Positions 19,877 to 30,572 of a stretch of DNA of 64,000 nucleotides are shown piece by piece. Source of the stretch: Girardinichthys multiradiatus (Eukaryota > Chordata > Actinopteri > Cyprinodontiformes > Goodeidae). Where the stretch lies: positions 26,885,320-26,949,319 of the forward strand of contig NC_061798.1 in assembly GCF_021462225.1 (NCBI RefSeq). The letters run 5' to 3'. Each line of letters begins with the position of its first letter. The stretch's first letter is position 1. The position numbers and the translations under genes are program-made. The notes under the pieces were generated by a model. That model worked only from the letters and a program-made list of their open reading frames with translations, was not told where the DNA came from and did not search any database.

Positions 19877-21448
19877 AGTCGAAGACATACTAATGACAGG
19901 ATGCCTTTAAGTATAATCAATGCAAATTATCTAATTATCTATTTGTAGGTCATGCAAAACACAAAAATGGATCACAACGGTTAATCCCTTCTAAAATCCC
20001 CACCCACAACCACTCCTGAAGTGGTTACCAGGTCAGTGAAAATGTGGACAGAAAAGGCTACAGAGAAACTCAAAGGAGCTTTTAAATGCACAGATTAGGA
20101 CATTTTTATTTACTCTGAACAAGAAACAGCAAACTTTTTATACGGACTGATAACGAAGAGGCAGAGGCAGAGGCAAAAAACTAGCCAGGAATAGAAACTA
20201 AATGGCAATGAATGGCAAGAACCAATTCCACAAGATCCAAAATAAAATAGAAATGAATTTTTTGCCAGGGTGTGTAAACAATTGAGCACAACTGTATGGA
20301 AAGCCCTCTGGTTTGTAAGCTGAACTTCCATCTTTGGAAGGTGTTCCTGTAGATTTTTCTGCCTTGGAAAGTCCAACTTTGAAGTTCAAATGAAGTGCAT
20401 CATAAGTCCATTGTGTAAACTTTAAAGTTTTACCCTCACTGGTGAACTGATTATCTGGATGATGTTGTTCTGGTATCCCTCCTTATTTATGAGAGGAACG
20501 TTTTGAGACTGATTCATCAAAATCCTACAAGTTAATTCCAGGAAAATTATCCCGTCCAGCTGGGGTTTGTGACTGTTTACAGTGTCACAATTTGTCAATT
20601 TTTACCCATGCTTGTGTGTTTTAGTCGAGATTCAGCAACCGACAGAAATGTTAATTAACCAGGAGTTTCGAACTGGTAGATTAATAAATGAGCAGAACAA
20701 GTGACTTCCACACATGGAGGTTATTTTAAGGTAAAGGTCCTGCCTGAAGCTGTTTCAGAAAAGCTGTCTATGTATTTCAGTAATTTAAAAGGCAACATCA
20801 GCTAACTGAATTAATATTGTGTTAAATCTAAATAAAAAATCAGACCAAAGTCTCAATAATCATTTGTAAAACATGATGTGTTGTGGTTTTATAAAGATAT
20901 CAACTGTACCTTTATTGACAGGAACATTTTATGGTCCATTTATGCGTTTCTTATAATCTGAAGAGTGGTGAAAATATGTATTAGTCTTGTTACCGAACAC
21001 TGAGTGACTCTTTGTTTTGCAATATAAACACATGACTCCTCCGCTGCAAAGTGATACTGAGCAGCACAGCGCAAACTCCAAATAAGGAACCAAAGAAATT
21101 GACTGGGAAGCAAGCAGAATCCCACAAAGCTTGCTGCTCACTTATATTTCTGTGCTTTTAGTCAGCAGGTTACTATAGCCGCCCACCGCTTTTTAGCTCT
21201 TGTTGAGAGAACAAGTGGAGTTTGGCTCCTTGGTCTTTGACTCATGCAGTTTCATAACAGGCTGTTCATGCGCTTCTTTGCCTTGTTCTTAGCCTGTACA
21301 TTGTGGAGGTTTGCAAAATGGAAAAATTGTCTAAGTGGAAAATTACATGAAATCACTCAGAGGCATTCAGTGAAATAGGCAAGTTCTTTACTTTTTAATT
21401 TGACCGTTTGCGTGACAGACTTCATTTACATCCATATGCCCTTATATA
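19877..21448. other. No recognisable gene
   Basis: Several 60-90-codon frames on the minus strand lack motifs and overlap each other. Read as intergenic. Confidence 0.55.
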
Positions 21449-21776
21449 CAGGTCCTTCTCAAAATATTAGCATATTGTGATAAAGTTCATTATTTTCCAT
21501 AATGTCATGATGAAAATTTAACATTCATATATTTTAGATTCATTGCACCCTAACTGAAATATTTCAGGTCTTTTATTGTCTTAATACGGATGATTTTGGC
21601 ATACAGCTCATGAAAACCCAAAATTCCTATCTCACAAAATTAGCATATCATTAAAAGGGTCTCTAAACGAGCTATGAACCTAATAATCTGAATCAACGAG
21701 TTAACTCTAAACACCTGCAAAAGATTCCTGAGGCCTTTAAAACTCCCAGCCTGGTTCATCACTCAAAACCCCAATC

Positions 21777-22019
21777 ATGGGTAAGACTGCCGACCTGACT
21801 GCTGTCCAGAAGGCCACTATTGACACCCTCAAGCAAGAGGGTAAGACACAGAAAGAAATTTCTGAACGAATAGGCTGTTCCCAGAGTGCTGTATCAAGGC
21901 ACCTCAGTGGGAAGTCTGTGGGAAGGAAAAAGTGTGGCAGAAAACGCTGCACAACGAGAAGAGGTGACCGGACCCTGAGGAAGATTGTGGAGAAGGGCCG
22001 ATTCCAGACCTTGGGGGAC
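21777..22019 (+). pseudogene. Tc1 transposase 5' half (copy B)
   Basis: 81 codons from MGKTADLTAVQK through the first helix-turn-helix (ISERIGCSQSAVSRHL) and the basic linker GRKKCGRKRC, cut after GRFQTLGD by the retroviral insertion. The rest resumes at 29361. Confidence 0.9.
22015..22019. repeat. Left target-site duplication GGGAC
   Basis: GGGAC before the left LTR and again at 29361-29365. Copy C has the uninterrupted site (gggggacctgcgg). Confidence 0.95.
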
Positions 22020-22391
22020 TGTTAGGGTTAATTAATGATTATATATGTTTTAACTTTAATAGAAGTGAAGCTTGCTGTTCAGAGTGATTATATCTTATAT
22101 GTACAAGAGCTGCAAGATAGAGACAGGATGTTCTAGAACATTCTGTCGGTGCAGCTGTTTCTAATCTTATGAGTGTGCATCCCTCCCTTTTGTGCTTGGA
22201 ACATTCTGTAACCAGGGCCTTTTCTCTTATCAATAAAAGGCAGAGAGAGCAGGGGCTGTTTCAGAGTGTGGTGTGGAGGATTGTGACTGAGCAGCCTCTG
22301 AGACACTCTCACCTGCAGGTTAAAATGAACTAACTTCTCTGTGTCTTTCTTTGTGCAGAATTGTGAAAGTGTTTGGTGTTTAAACCTAACA
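22020..22391 (+). repeat. ERV1 left LTR
   Basis: TGTTAGGGTTAATTAATG ... TTTAAACCTAACA, an imperfect terminal inverted repeat. AATAAA at 22232-22237 in a [17 protein letters not shown] could act as poly(A) signal or TATA-like element. 372 bp. Confidence 0.95.
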
Positions 22392-22395
22392 TAAA

Positions 22396-22413
22396 TGGTC
22401 CTTCGAGCCGGAT
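22396..22413 (+). promoter_or_regulatory. Primer-binding site, tRNA-Tyr type
   Basis: TGGTCCTTCGAGCCGGAT, four bases after the LTR. It complements the CCA-tailed 3' end of vertebrate tRNA-Tyr at 17 of 18 positions as I recall that tRNA. Confidence 0.75.
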
Positions 22414-22665
22414 GCCAAGATGCTTGACGATCCCAGTGGGTGAGTGAGATTCCAGACAAATCTGTGGCCACAGTACTAATACCCTTTCCGGGACTGGTCC
22501 CTCCCTGACAGGCTGGGGTCTGACGGCTGACGGTACTCCCGAGGACACAGAGAACCAGTGAGTAGGTCTTTCATTTAAAAGGAATGAGTGATGAAATGCA
22601 AATGACCTAAAATAGTACAGTATAGAGAAACCCTGACAATTCTAGACACTATCAGGTGAACTAAA

Positions 22666-22850
22666 ATAGACAGTTAAATTCCGCAGGAGGGTAGACTCCC
22701 TTAGTTGAAATAGACTAATTAAACTCTACACAGGACGGCGGAGTCCTCTGTTGTATTTTAATAGACAGTTAAATTCCGCAGGAGGGTAGACTCCCTTAGT
22801 TGAAATAGACTAATTAAACTCTACACAGGACGGCGGAGTCCTCTGTTGTG
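22666..22850 (+). repeat. 95-bp tandem duplication in the ERV1 leader
   Basis: Units start at 22666 and 22761 with only a few differences at the end. Each unit has two short potential hairpins: GGAG-ggtaga-CTCC and AGGAC-ggcgga-GTCCT. It lies where retroviral dimerisation/packaging signals are found; that role is inference. Confidence 0.85.
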
Positions 22851-23152
22851 TTTTTGTGAAAGTAATTAAAGTAAGAGTAAAACGCGTAAAAAAGTGTGAC
22901 TGAAAAACGAGTGGAAGAGTGAATGGAATCGTAACGACCATTAGGTCCTTACCTTTCATATAAACTGAAAACAAATAGTAAATGGTGAGCCTTTGTGGAT
23001 GCTTGTAGGCAAGAAAATCCCACCTGAACAGGGTTGAAGTGGATTTTACCACAACTGACTTCTTGATCACCATCCTGTTTTCAAATACATAAATCCAGTA
23101 TTTAGAATACACCAGGTATTAAAAAACATACTGGATCTAAATCTAGTTCAAA

Positions 23153-23275
23153 ATGGGAAAGGGGCAAAGTAAAGAGAAACAAAGTAAACTAATTGACTTA
23201 GAAGGGGAGGTAAAGTTTATGGAGAACTATGTAAAAGGAGCAGGTATGATCTGTCATAGATGGAATAAAAAATAA
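23153..23275 (+). pseudogene. gag remnant (matrix start)
   Basis: Forty codons beginning MGKGQSKEKQ, a Gly2 myristoylation-type start, and ending at an early stop. Readable fragments continue for some 200 bases in shifting frames. Confidence 0.55.
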
Positions 23276-25721
23276 AAAACATAGGTTTTTGGGCAAATTA
23301 GATACAAAGGATGTCTTAAAATTACAAGGGGATCTAAAATTAGCAATAATGAAAACTAAAAAGAGAAAAATAACAAAGAACAATGGGGGAAGAACAGAGA
23401 AAAAGCTCTGATTTAACAGAAATATGTACACGATGGCATAAAAATACGGATTTTCAGGTAACTTAATTATCACTGAAATCCTAAAACTACACGGGGATCT
23501 TAAACTGGAGATTATGCATTTAAAAGATTCAAGAGACAATAAAAAACCTTGCCAGATTATAATTTCAAAGGGGACTTTTCAGTCCCTGAGTGCTCACAGT
23601 TGATAAACAGATTAAAACAAAAAGATGAATTAAAAAAAAAAACAACAATAAGAGCAGCTTTTAACTGACAGCCATAATACTGAGGCCTTAAGAAAAGCAC
23701 AGAAAAAAAAACTTTCAGCTTAACTGAAAACAAATAAAGGGGGGGGCGGACTGCCACCCATCCCAGTTTAGAATACCAAGGTAGCCCCAAATTATAAAGA
23801 CTAAGAGGTGGTTTTAGAGGACGTGGTAAAAGAAGTTAAAAGAGGAGGTGACAATGTGGACAACATGGAAACTGTCCAACTGGACAACCCAGTGAACAAT
23901 GACTAGAGTTGTTAAAGAAGTAATCTGAGAGTAAAAGATTTTGTAGGCAAGCATTAGTGAGAAACAGGTGCTTTAAAAATCATTCTATGGTGTTATACTA
24001 CCAACAATATCATGATAAAATGCAAAAGATTCATTTTACAGGGAAATAATTCCATATTTGGCTCAGATTGTTTGCATTCTTGATTTTTCCTCTTTGAGAG
24101 AAGTTAAATTTCAGCTCTGTGAAATGACCTTGACAAAGAGATGCAGCTGCCTGAAAACAAAGATAAAACTTCTGCAAACAGCAGAAGCCTGTCTCTGCTG
24201 AAAGGTCTGAAAAAATTGTAACTCTACCCTGCATGTGTCAAACTCAAGGTCCGCGGGCCAAAACCGGACCCCAGAAGTTTAGTGATTCTCTAGAAGTAGA
24301 GCCTTTTAATATGGTGATTGTGTGCTTGAATGTTATTTTGTCAATCAATAAGCAGTTTTGTTTACATTCTGCCACAATCTGCCTTTTGAAAATGTTTTGA
24401 ATCTTGCTCTTTATGTATAAAAAAAAAAGAAAGAAAAGAAAAATTGGCTAAAGTCTGCAGACATAAAATGAACCTGGATTGAAGCTCTAACTAAGTTTAT
24501 TTAATCTGAGATCTTCTCCAAATGCAACAGTATATGTCAGTCTACATGAGATACTAACAACTTCACCTACTGATATAATATAAAGATGTGAGTGAATATG
24601 TGAAACAAACAATGATGAAAGTTTTTCAACAGGTGATGCTCATCCAGGAGGAAGACAGTGTTCCTAGGAAATGCAGCTCATTCATTAACAATCATTTTTT
24701 CTCCTATAGGTGGACGTTTTGCTGATTAATCATAGGCTGGATCTATGAAACATTATGTGCACAGAACAAATGACCAAGGTTCTGACTGACTTATGAACCT
24801 CACTGACCTGACAATGATAACATGACACCCAACAGATAACACCTTTAAGGTGGATCCACTAAGACCACCTTATTGATTCTTGGTGAATAAAAAAAAAAAA
24901 GAATTGAAGCGTTCAAAACAGACCTTGTGGAAACAAAAGGGGTTATGAGGAAACAATGTGCATTTTAAGAATAATAGAAGTCAAATTATGTTCAAATCTT
25001 TGCAAATAAAAATTACTCTGACAGAGAAATAAGTAAGTAGTGTGTGAATGTGTGTGAATGGGAATGACTGATTTCATTGTAATGCATCTTTGAGGGACAT
25101 TAAAAGCGCTAATAAAGGTCTGATGTTCTGATGATCTTTGCCAAATTTATATCTTAATAAGGTTTCCAGAATCTTTTCCGAAAAATCATATAAAGATAGC
25201 AAAGGTTCTACCTGTATTAAAAATACTGATAACTATAGGAAAGTTCATAGATCTGTCTTCAATTTTTCCTAATTCTTTTACAAACAGGTTATTTAAACTT
25301 TCATGTGGCCAAATGTCTGTGTTTGACTTTCTGTTTTTGTGAAATAAATGTCTGTTTCATGTTATGTAAAAATTAGAGTCCTCAACATACCATAATAATA
25401 TTAGGTCAGTTCTCTATGGTAAAACAAAAAGATTTTAACAGATGTTTAGACTTTTTCCAGTCAGGTTCAAAATGATTGAATTAGACTCAAACTTAACATA
25501 AGATTAAATTAACCTTAACAGAATTACTGGACTGGACTGAAATAGAGAAAACTTGAGTTAATTGAAACAAACTTTAGTTACTTGAACTAAATACAAAGCT
25601 GACTGAAACTGTATGTTGTATCTATAAAACTGGGTAAAACAAACTAAGATTATAAGATATAATATGCCCTTCATTTTTTGTGTTCATCAGTGAGTGAGTT
25701 TTTATTTTTTATTTTTAATAA
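23276..25721 (+). other. ERV1 interior without coding capacity
   Basis: No gag, protease or RT motifs are seen in any frame. 24236-24420 resembles a transposon fragment (tcaaactcaaggtccgcggg, typical of non-autonomous hAT debris). The rest is AT-rich. Confidence 0.55.
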
Positions 25722-26369
25722 GAACTAAACCAAACATTATCTGAAGAAATAGCAAAAAGCCGAAAAGACTTAAAAGATACCCCTCTGACAGATGGAGAAA
25801 CATTATTTGTAGACGGGTCTTCCAAAAAAGATGAGAAAGGTAAAACAAAAACCGGATATGCTGTAGTAACTCTTGATAAAGTACTGAAAGCAGAAGCACT
25901 CCCTTCACACTACTCAGCGCAAGCTGCTGAGTTAGTAGCCTTAACTGAAGCATGCAAATTAATGACAGGAAAAAGTGCAACAATATACACTGATAGCCAG
26001 TATGCATATGCAACAACGCATACTTTTGCACAACATTGGAAAAATAGGGGTATGATTACCTCCACTGGAAAACCTGTAACACATGCAGCACTATTAACAG
26101 AGTTATTGCAAGCAGTCCAACTGCCAAAAAAGCTTGCAATATGCAAATGTGCGGCACACACCACAGGAACAGACACTGTGACTAAAGGCAACGCCTTTGC
26201 TGATAAAACTGCTAAAGCAGCTGCAGAACAACAACCAAGTAGTCTTCTCCTAGTAACAATAGAACTAAAAGATGAAACATTACTGGAAATGCAACAACAA
26301 TCACCCCAAAATGAAATACAAACCTGGCTAAAAAAGGGAGCTCAACTTAAAGAAGGAATATACACCTGA
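25722..26369 (+). pseudogene. pol fragment: RNase H domain
   Basis: 215 open codons between a stop at 25719 and TGA at 26367. The four catalytic acids of retroviral RNase H are in place: LFVDGSS, SAQAAELVAL, IYTDSQYA and KGNAFADKT. The reverse transcriptase upstream is missing. After the TGA the same frame continues into integrase, so the stop is probably a late mutation. Without RT the fragment cannot work alone. Confidence 0.85.
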
Positions 26370-26655
26370 CCAGAAAATAAACCTATCCTACCAAAAAACC
26401 TATACAAATGGGCAGCAATATCGAGTCATGGAGTTTCTCATGTCTCGAGAGGAGGAATGGTAGGATTAGTGAACAAAATATACACAACATATGGATTTAA
26501 CTCTTATTCAAAAATTTTTGTAGAAGCATTGGCATTCACCTAAGTGGGAAGGTCCCTATCAGGTGTTGTTGACCACTGGAACTGCAATTAAGATTGCAGA
26601 AAGAAACTCATGGATCCATCTGACACATTGTAAAAGAATAATAGAACATGACTAA
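26370..26655 (+). pseudogene. Integrase remnant with core deleted
   Basis: 26370-26541 carries the N-terminal domain up to FVEALAFT (His pair in SSHGVSHVS). 26542-26655 carries only the C-terminal end ([10 protein letters not shown] ... [10 protein letters not shown]) to a TAA. The catalytic DDE core between them is absent, a clean internal deletion. Confidence 0.85.
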
Positions 26656-26734
26656 AATAAGTTTCTTAATAGCAGTGTATATTCTAACCATCATAATTTG
26701 TGTTGTGGTCATAGCATTGTGGTATCTGCTGTAG
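26648..26734 (+). CDS. 28-codon single-membrane-span peptide overlapping the pol stop
   Basis: The ATG overlaps the last integrase codons (ATGACTAA). After MTKIS the product is nearly all hydrophobic ([20 protein letters not shown]). It could be a short accessory or leader peptide, or chance. No homologue recognised. Confidence 0.4.
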   Translation: MTKISFLIAVYILTIIICVVVIALWYLL

Positions 26735-26877
26735 CATTGTGACTTTTCAACAAACCTACAGAGAAAAGTCCGGCTACAAAGGGAATTGTAATTATAGTTT
26801 ACAATTGTCTCAAACCGGTGAAGATCTCCACAACTCTGTTTAAAGGTGCTTAGGAAAGGTTCCAATCTATAAGTAAG

Positions 26878-28839
26878 ATGTACACCCCCACACACAAGAA
26901 AATAGTGCTAGTAGCTGGAATAATCTCAGTGGTAATTGTAGGAGCTATTTTACTATGGGAACGTTTTTACGAAGAAAGAAAAGATTTGAGTAAAAGACAA
27001 ATAAATGTTAATTCCTGCCCAAATGATGTAAGCATCAGAACCACAAAACTATGTGTACCAGTACAGAAAACCACTACAGTAAAAATACCCTGGGGAACGC
27101 TTGGAACAGCACGTGATGGCACAAATGAACAAGCCTCAATGTATAAGAAATGGGATTGGTACTTTACCTATGGAAATGTGCAATGGTGGAGTTGGAAATA
27201 CCTAGTAGCAGAAACAGGACAGGACTGGTCTGATTGGTCCACAGGCCCAGCGATTAAATGGAGAAAACAATTGACCCTGATAAAAGATGGAGGAGGTTTA
27301 ACCTTGACTGTAATCTCCCCCAACAACACAGGATGTACAGACTTTGTGGCGGCACCATATGTAGATTATAGCCAAAGTAAATATTACTGGCAGATTCAAA
27401 TATGCGTTAAAAACATTACTGAGCCACTTGCGGTAATACGGCATGATGCAGCCACACCTGAAAACAAAACAAACAAATGGCATATGGGGCTAAAACTATT
27501 AGTGGAGTTCAAGACAGAACCAGTAACCCCAGATGACTGGTTCAAAATAACTACAGGAATATCTAAAATAGATAACAACTGGCTCTTAATGGCAGAACAG
27601 GCTGCCCAGGCAGCAAAAACAGATTGTGTAGTGTGCATGGGAGCCAGATTACTGCTACAAGTGGTTCCCTCAACGTTGACAGAAGAATGTCTAGTGGAAG
27701 TAATGAACAGCACAAGACTCTCAACAAATTGTACAATGTGGGATAATGTTTATCCCTTAACTACAGCTGAAAAACAAAAACCGATGTTCTCAAATAAGAT
27801 TGCTCCAGGAAATTTTTCCTGCATTAACCGAACAGGTGTGGGATCAAACATAAGCAGACTCAATAAAGATCAATGTCACTCCATCATAGCAGTAGGTGTC
27901 AGCTTTAAACCTAAAGCACGCAGCGACATCTGGTGGTGGTGTGGAGACGATAAACTGTATGACAGGTTGCCATACAACACAACTGGTTTGTGTGCATCAG
28001 TGTCATTAATATTTCCCGTGTCTGTTATTCCACTCTCAGTAGCAGATTTGTTGGGTACAGTAGCCAGCATATTTCCACACACCTGGAAAAATAGAGAAAA
28101 AAGATCAGGATGGAGTAAAGACGACCCTACTTATATAGATAGCATAGGAATACCAAGAGGAGTTCCTGATGAATATAAATTAGCAGATCAAGTAGCAGCA
28201 GGTTTTGAATCCACCATATGCTGGTGGTGCACAATAAATAAAAATGTTGACAGAATAAATTACATCCATTACAATGTGCAACGACTAGGAAATAAAACTG
28301 AAGAAGGATTCTCAGCCATCCATGAACAATTGTCAGCTACCTCTTTAATGGCTTTCCAAAATAGAATTGCTGTCGATATGCTCTTAGCTGAAAAAGGTGG
28401 AGTATGTTCAATATTTGGGCATACATTTATTCCAAATAACACCGCAGCTGATGGGAGCCTCACCAAGGCCCTGGAGGGCCTTAGGTCACTTAACAGCAAA
28501 ATGAAAGATCATTCTGGAGTTGACACCACAATGTGGGATGGGTTTGGAGAAATGTTTGGTAAATATAAACAATTAGTGTTGTCTATCCTTATGTCAATAG
28601 CAGTCTTTGCAGCTATTCTCACATTGTGTGGATGTTGCTGTATTCCGTGTATAAGAGCTTTGTGCACTCGCATAATAACCTCTGCTATTCAGCCAGTCAA
28701 AACAGAAATGTCAGAGATGTATGCCCTCCTGAGACCTGAGGAGACAGAAGGAGCCAGTGATGATGATGATGATGACCAGGAAGAAGAAGAGACTTCTCTG
28801 CATTTCCCTGATCTGTATCCTGACCCTAACAACAATTAG
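26878..28839 (+). CDS. env: Retroviral envelope glycoprotein, full-length open frame
   Basis: About 653 codons. An N-terminal signal-anchor lies at residues 9-27. The surface subunit has about eight N-glycosylation sites and a CXXC (CVVC near 250). A furin-type REKR site falls near 406-409. A hydrophobic/heptad transmembrane subunit contains CWWC near 448, then a membrane span near 566-586, a cysteine cluster and an acidic tail. This layout matches gammaretrovirus-type fish env such as the percomorph env group. Where such proteins normally have a CX6CC, only one Cys (near 510) is seen. It mediates fusion in exogenous relatives; function here is unknown. The open frame contrasts with the ruined gag and pol. 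Confidence 0.9.
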   Translation: MYTPTHKKIVLVAGIISVVIVGAILLWERFYEERKDLSKRQINVNSCPNDVSIRTTKLCVPVQKTTTVKIPWGTLGTARDGTNEQASMYKKWDWYFTYGNVQWWSWKYLVAETGQDWSDWSTGPAIKWRKQLTLIKDGGGLTLTVISPNNTGCTDFVAAPYVDYSQSKYYWQIQICVKNITEPLAVIRHDAATPENKTNKWHMGLKLLVEFKTEPVTPDDWFKITTGISKIDNNWLLMAEQAAQAAKTDCVVCMGARLLLQVVPSTLTEECLVEVMNSTRLSTNCTMWDNVYPLTTAEKQKPMFSNKIAPGNFSCINRTGVGSNISRLNKDQCHSIIAVGVSFKPKARSDIWWWCGDDKLYDRLPYNTTGLCASVSLIFPVSVIPLSVADLLGTVASIFPHTWKNREKRSGWSKDDPTYIDSIGIPRGVPDEYKLADQVAAGFESTICWWCTINKNVDRINYIHYNVQRLGNKTEEGFSAIHEQLSATSLMAFQNRIAVDMLLAEKGGVCSIFGHTFIPNNTAADGSLTKALEGLRSLNSKMKDHSGVDTTMWDGFGEMFGKYKQLVLSILMSIAVFAAILTLCGCCCIPCIRALCTRIITSAIQPVKTEMSEMYALLRPEETEGASDDDDDDQEEEETSLHFPDLYPDPNNN

Positions 28840-28974
28840 TTGTATACAGTAAACTTAAAGACCTCCTGCTACTTTTTCAATGACATGTACAGATAAAACA
28901 CACCATGATGTCTTAACTGAAAATCTGAGAAGAAAAGGTTAATGATTGATGTATCAAGTGTTAAAAACATTTAT

Positions 28975-28988
28975 AAAGAGGAGGAAAA
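28975..28988 (+). promoter_or_regulatory. ERV1 polypurine tract
   Basis: AAAGAGGAGGAAAA directly before the right LTR, the primer site for plus-strand synthesis. Confidence 0.9.
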
Positions 28989-29360
28989 TGTTAGGGTTAA
29001 TTAATGATTATATATGTTTTAACTTTAATAGAAGTGAAGCTTGCTGTTCAGAGTGATTATATCTTATATGTACAAGAGCTGCAAGATAGAGACAGGATGT
29101 TCTAGAACATTCTGTCGGTGCAGCTGTTTCTAATCTTATGAGTGTGCATCCCTCCCTTTTGTGCTTGGAACATTCTGTAACCAGGGCCTTTTCTCTTATC
29201 AATAAAAGGCAGAGAGAGCAGGGGCTGTTTCAGAGTGTGGTGTGGAGGATTGTGACTGAGCAGCCTCTGAGACACTCTCACCTGCAGGTTAAAATGAACT
29301 AACTTCTCTGTGTCTTTCTTTGTGCAGAATTGTGAAAGTGTTTGGTGTTTAAACCTAACA
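28989..29360 (+). repeat. ERV1 right LTR
   Basis: 372 bp, no difference from the left LTR seen by eye. Followed by GGGAC. Confidence 0.95.
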
Positions 29361-30127
29361 GGGACCTGCGGAAGCAGTGGACTGAGTCTGGAGTAGAAAC
29401 ATCCAGAGCCACCGTGCACAGGCGTGTGCAGGAAATGGGCTACAGGTGCCGCATTCCCCAGGTCAAGCCACTTTTGAACCAGAAACAGCGGCAGAAGCGC
29501 CTGACCTGGCTTACAGAGAAGCAGCACTGGACTGTTGCTCAGTGGTCCAAAGTACTTTTTTCGGATGAAAGCAAATTCTGCATGTCATTCGGAAATCAAG
29601 GTGCCAAAGTCTGGAGGAAGACTGGGGAGAAGGAAATGCCAAAATGCCAGAAGTCCAGTGTCAAGTACCCACAGTCAGCGATGGTCTGGGGTGCCGTGTC
29701 AGCTGCTGGTGTTGGTCCACCGTGTTTTATCAAGGGCAGGGTCAATGCAGCTAGCTATCAGGAGATTTTGGAGCACTTCATGCTTCCATCTGCTGAAAAA
29801 CCTTATGGAGATGAAGATTTCATTTTTCAGCACAGCCTGGCACCTGCTCACAGTGCCAAAACCACTGGTAAATGGTTTACTGACCATGGTATCACTGTGC
29901 TCAATTGACCTGCCAACTCTCCTGACCTGAACCCCATAGAGAATCTGTGGGATATTGTGAAGAGAACGTTGAGAGACTCAAGACCCAACACTCTGGATGA
30001 GCTAAAGGCCGCTATCGAAGCATCCTGGGCCTCCATAAGACCTCAGCAGTGCCACAGGCTGATTGCCTCCATGCCACGCCGCATTGAAGCAGTCATTTCT
30101 GCAAAAGGATTCCCGACCAAGTATTGA
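29361..30127 (+). pseudogene. Tc1 transposase 3' half (copy B)
   Basis: Resumes at LRKQWTESGVETSRATVHRR and keeps the first catalytic Asp (LFSDESKF) and Glu (NPIENLW). The second Asp is replaced by Ser (FQHSLAPAH) and a TGA follows ITVLN at 29906-29908. The copy was thus inactive apart from the retroviral insertion. Stop TGA at 30125-30127. Confidence 0.9.
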
Positions 30128-30404
30128 GGGCATAACTGTACATGATTATTTGAAGGTTGACGTTTTTTATATTAAAAACACTTTTCTTTTATTGGTCGGA
30201 TGAAATATGCTAGTTTTGTGAGATAGGAATTTTGGGTTTTCATGAGCTGTATGCCAAAATCATCCATATTAAGACAATAAAAGACCTGAAATATTTCAGT
30301 TAGTGTGCAATGAATCTAAAATATATGAATGTTAAATTTTCATCATTACATTATGGAAAATAATAAACTTTATCACAATATGCTAATATTTTGAGAAGGA
30401 CCTG

Positions 30405-30572
30405 TATAAGCTTATACCAGCTGCCTAAAGCTGCAATGCTGAACACAGTTATTGGTAACAATGTGTAAAAAGCTTTAAAATTAATTTAACGTTAATTGCA
30501 AATTTAGAAAAATCGTACATTTTGTTTTCCCCTCTGAACAAATATTAAAATATGTTTTCTGTTTTTCATGGG
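30405..30572. other. Short AT-rich spacer
   Basis: Nothing recognised; it ends in ATGGG, the target duplication of the next element. Confidence 0.5.

Larger units (their letters stand above)
22020..29360 (+). mobile_element. Endogenous retrovirus 1: recent, gag/pol-defective, env open
   Basis: Two 372-bp LTRs (TG...CA), a tRNA-type primer site, a polypurine tract and a 5-bp target duplication define a complete provirus of 7,341 bp. Inside: a 95-bp doubled leader motif, a 40-codon gag start, about 2.4 kb without coding, an RNase H domain, integrase fragments, a 28-codon membrane ORF and a long env. By eye the LTRs show no difference, so insertion is recent although the internal genes are broken. 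It must therefore have been copied with proteins supplied by another provirus (inference). Confidence 0.93.
21449..30404 (+). mobile_element. Tc1-like element, copy B, split by an endogenous retrovirus
   Basis: Ends CAGGTCCTTCTC (21449) and GAGAAGGACCTG (30404) with flanking TA. Without the 7.3-kb insert it is about 1.6 kb and collinear with copy C at 52402. The retrovirus lies in the transposase reading frame in the same orientation. Confidence 0.95.

Noticed and set aside
20110..21141. Overlapping 60-90 codon minus frames
   Set aside because: Mutually overlapping, no motif, no splice sites that join them.
22039..22233. 64-codon minus frame repeated exactly at 29008-29202
   Set aside because: Lies wholly inside the two ERV1 LTRs on the antisense strand; identity reflects LTR identity, not a gene.
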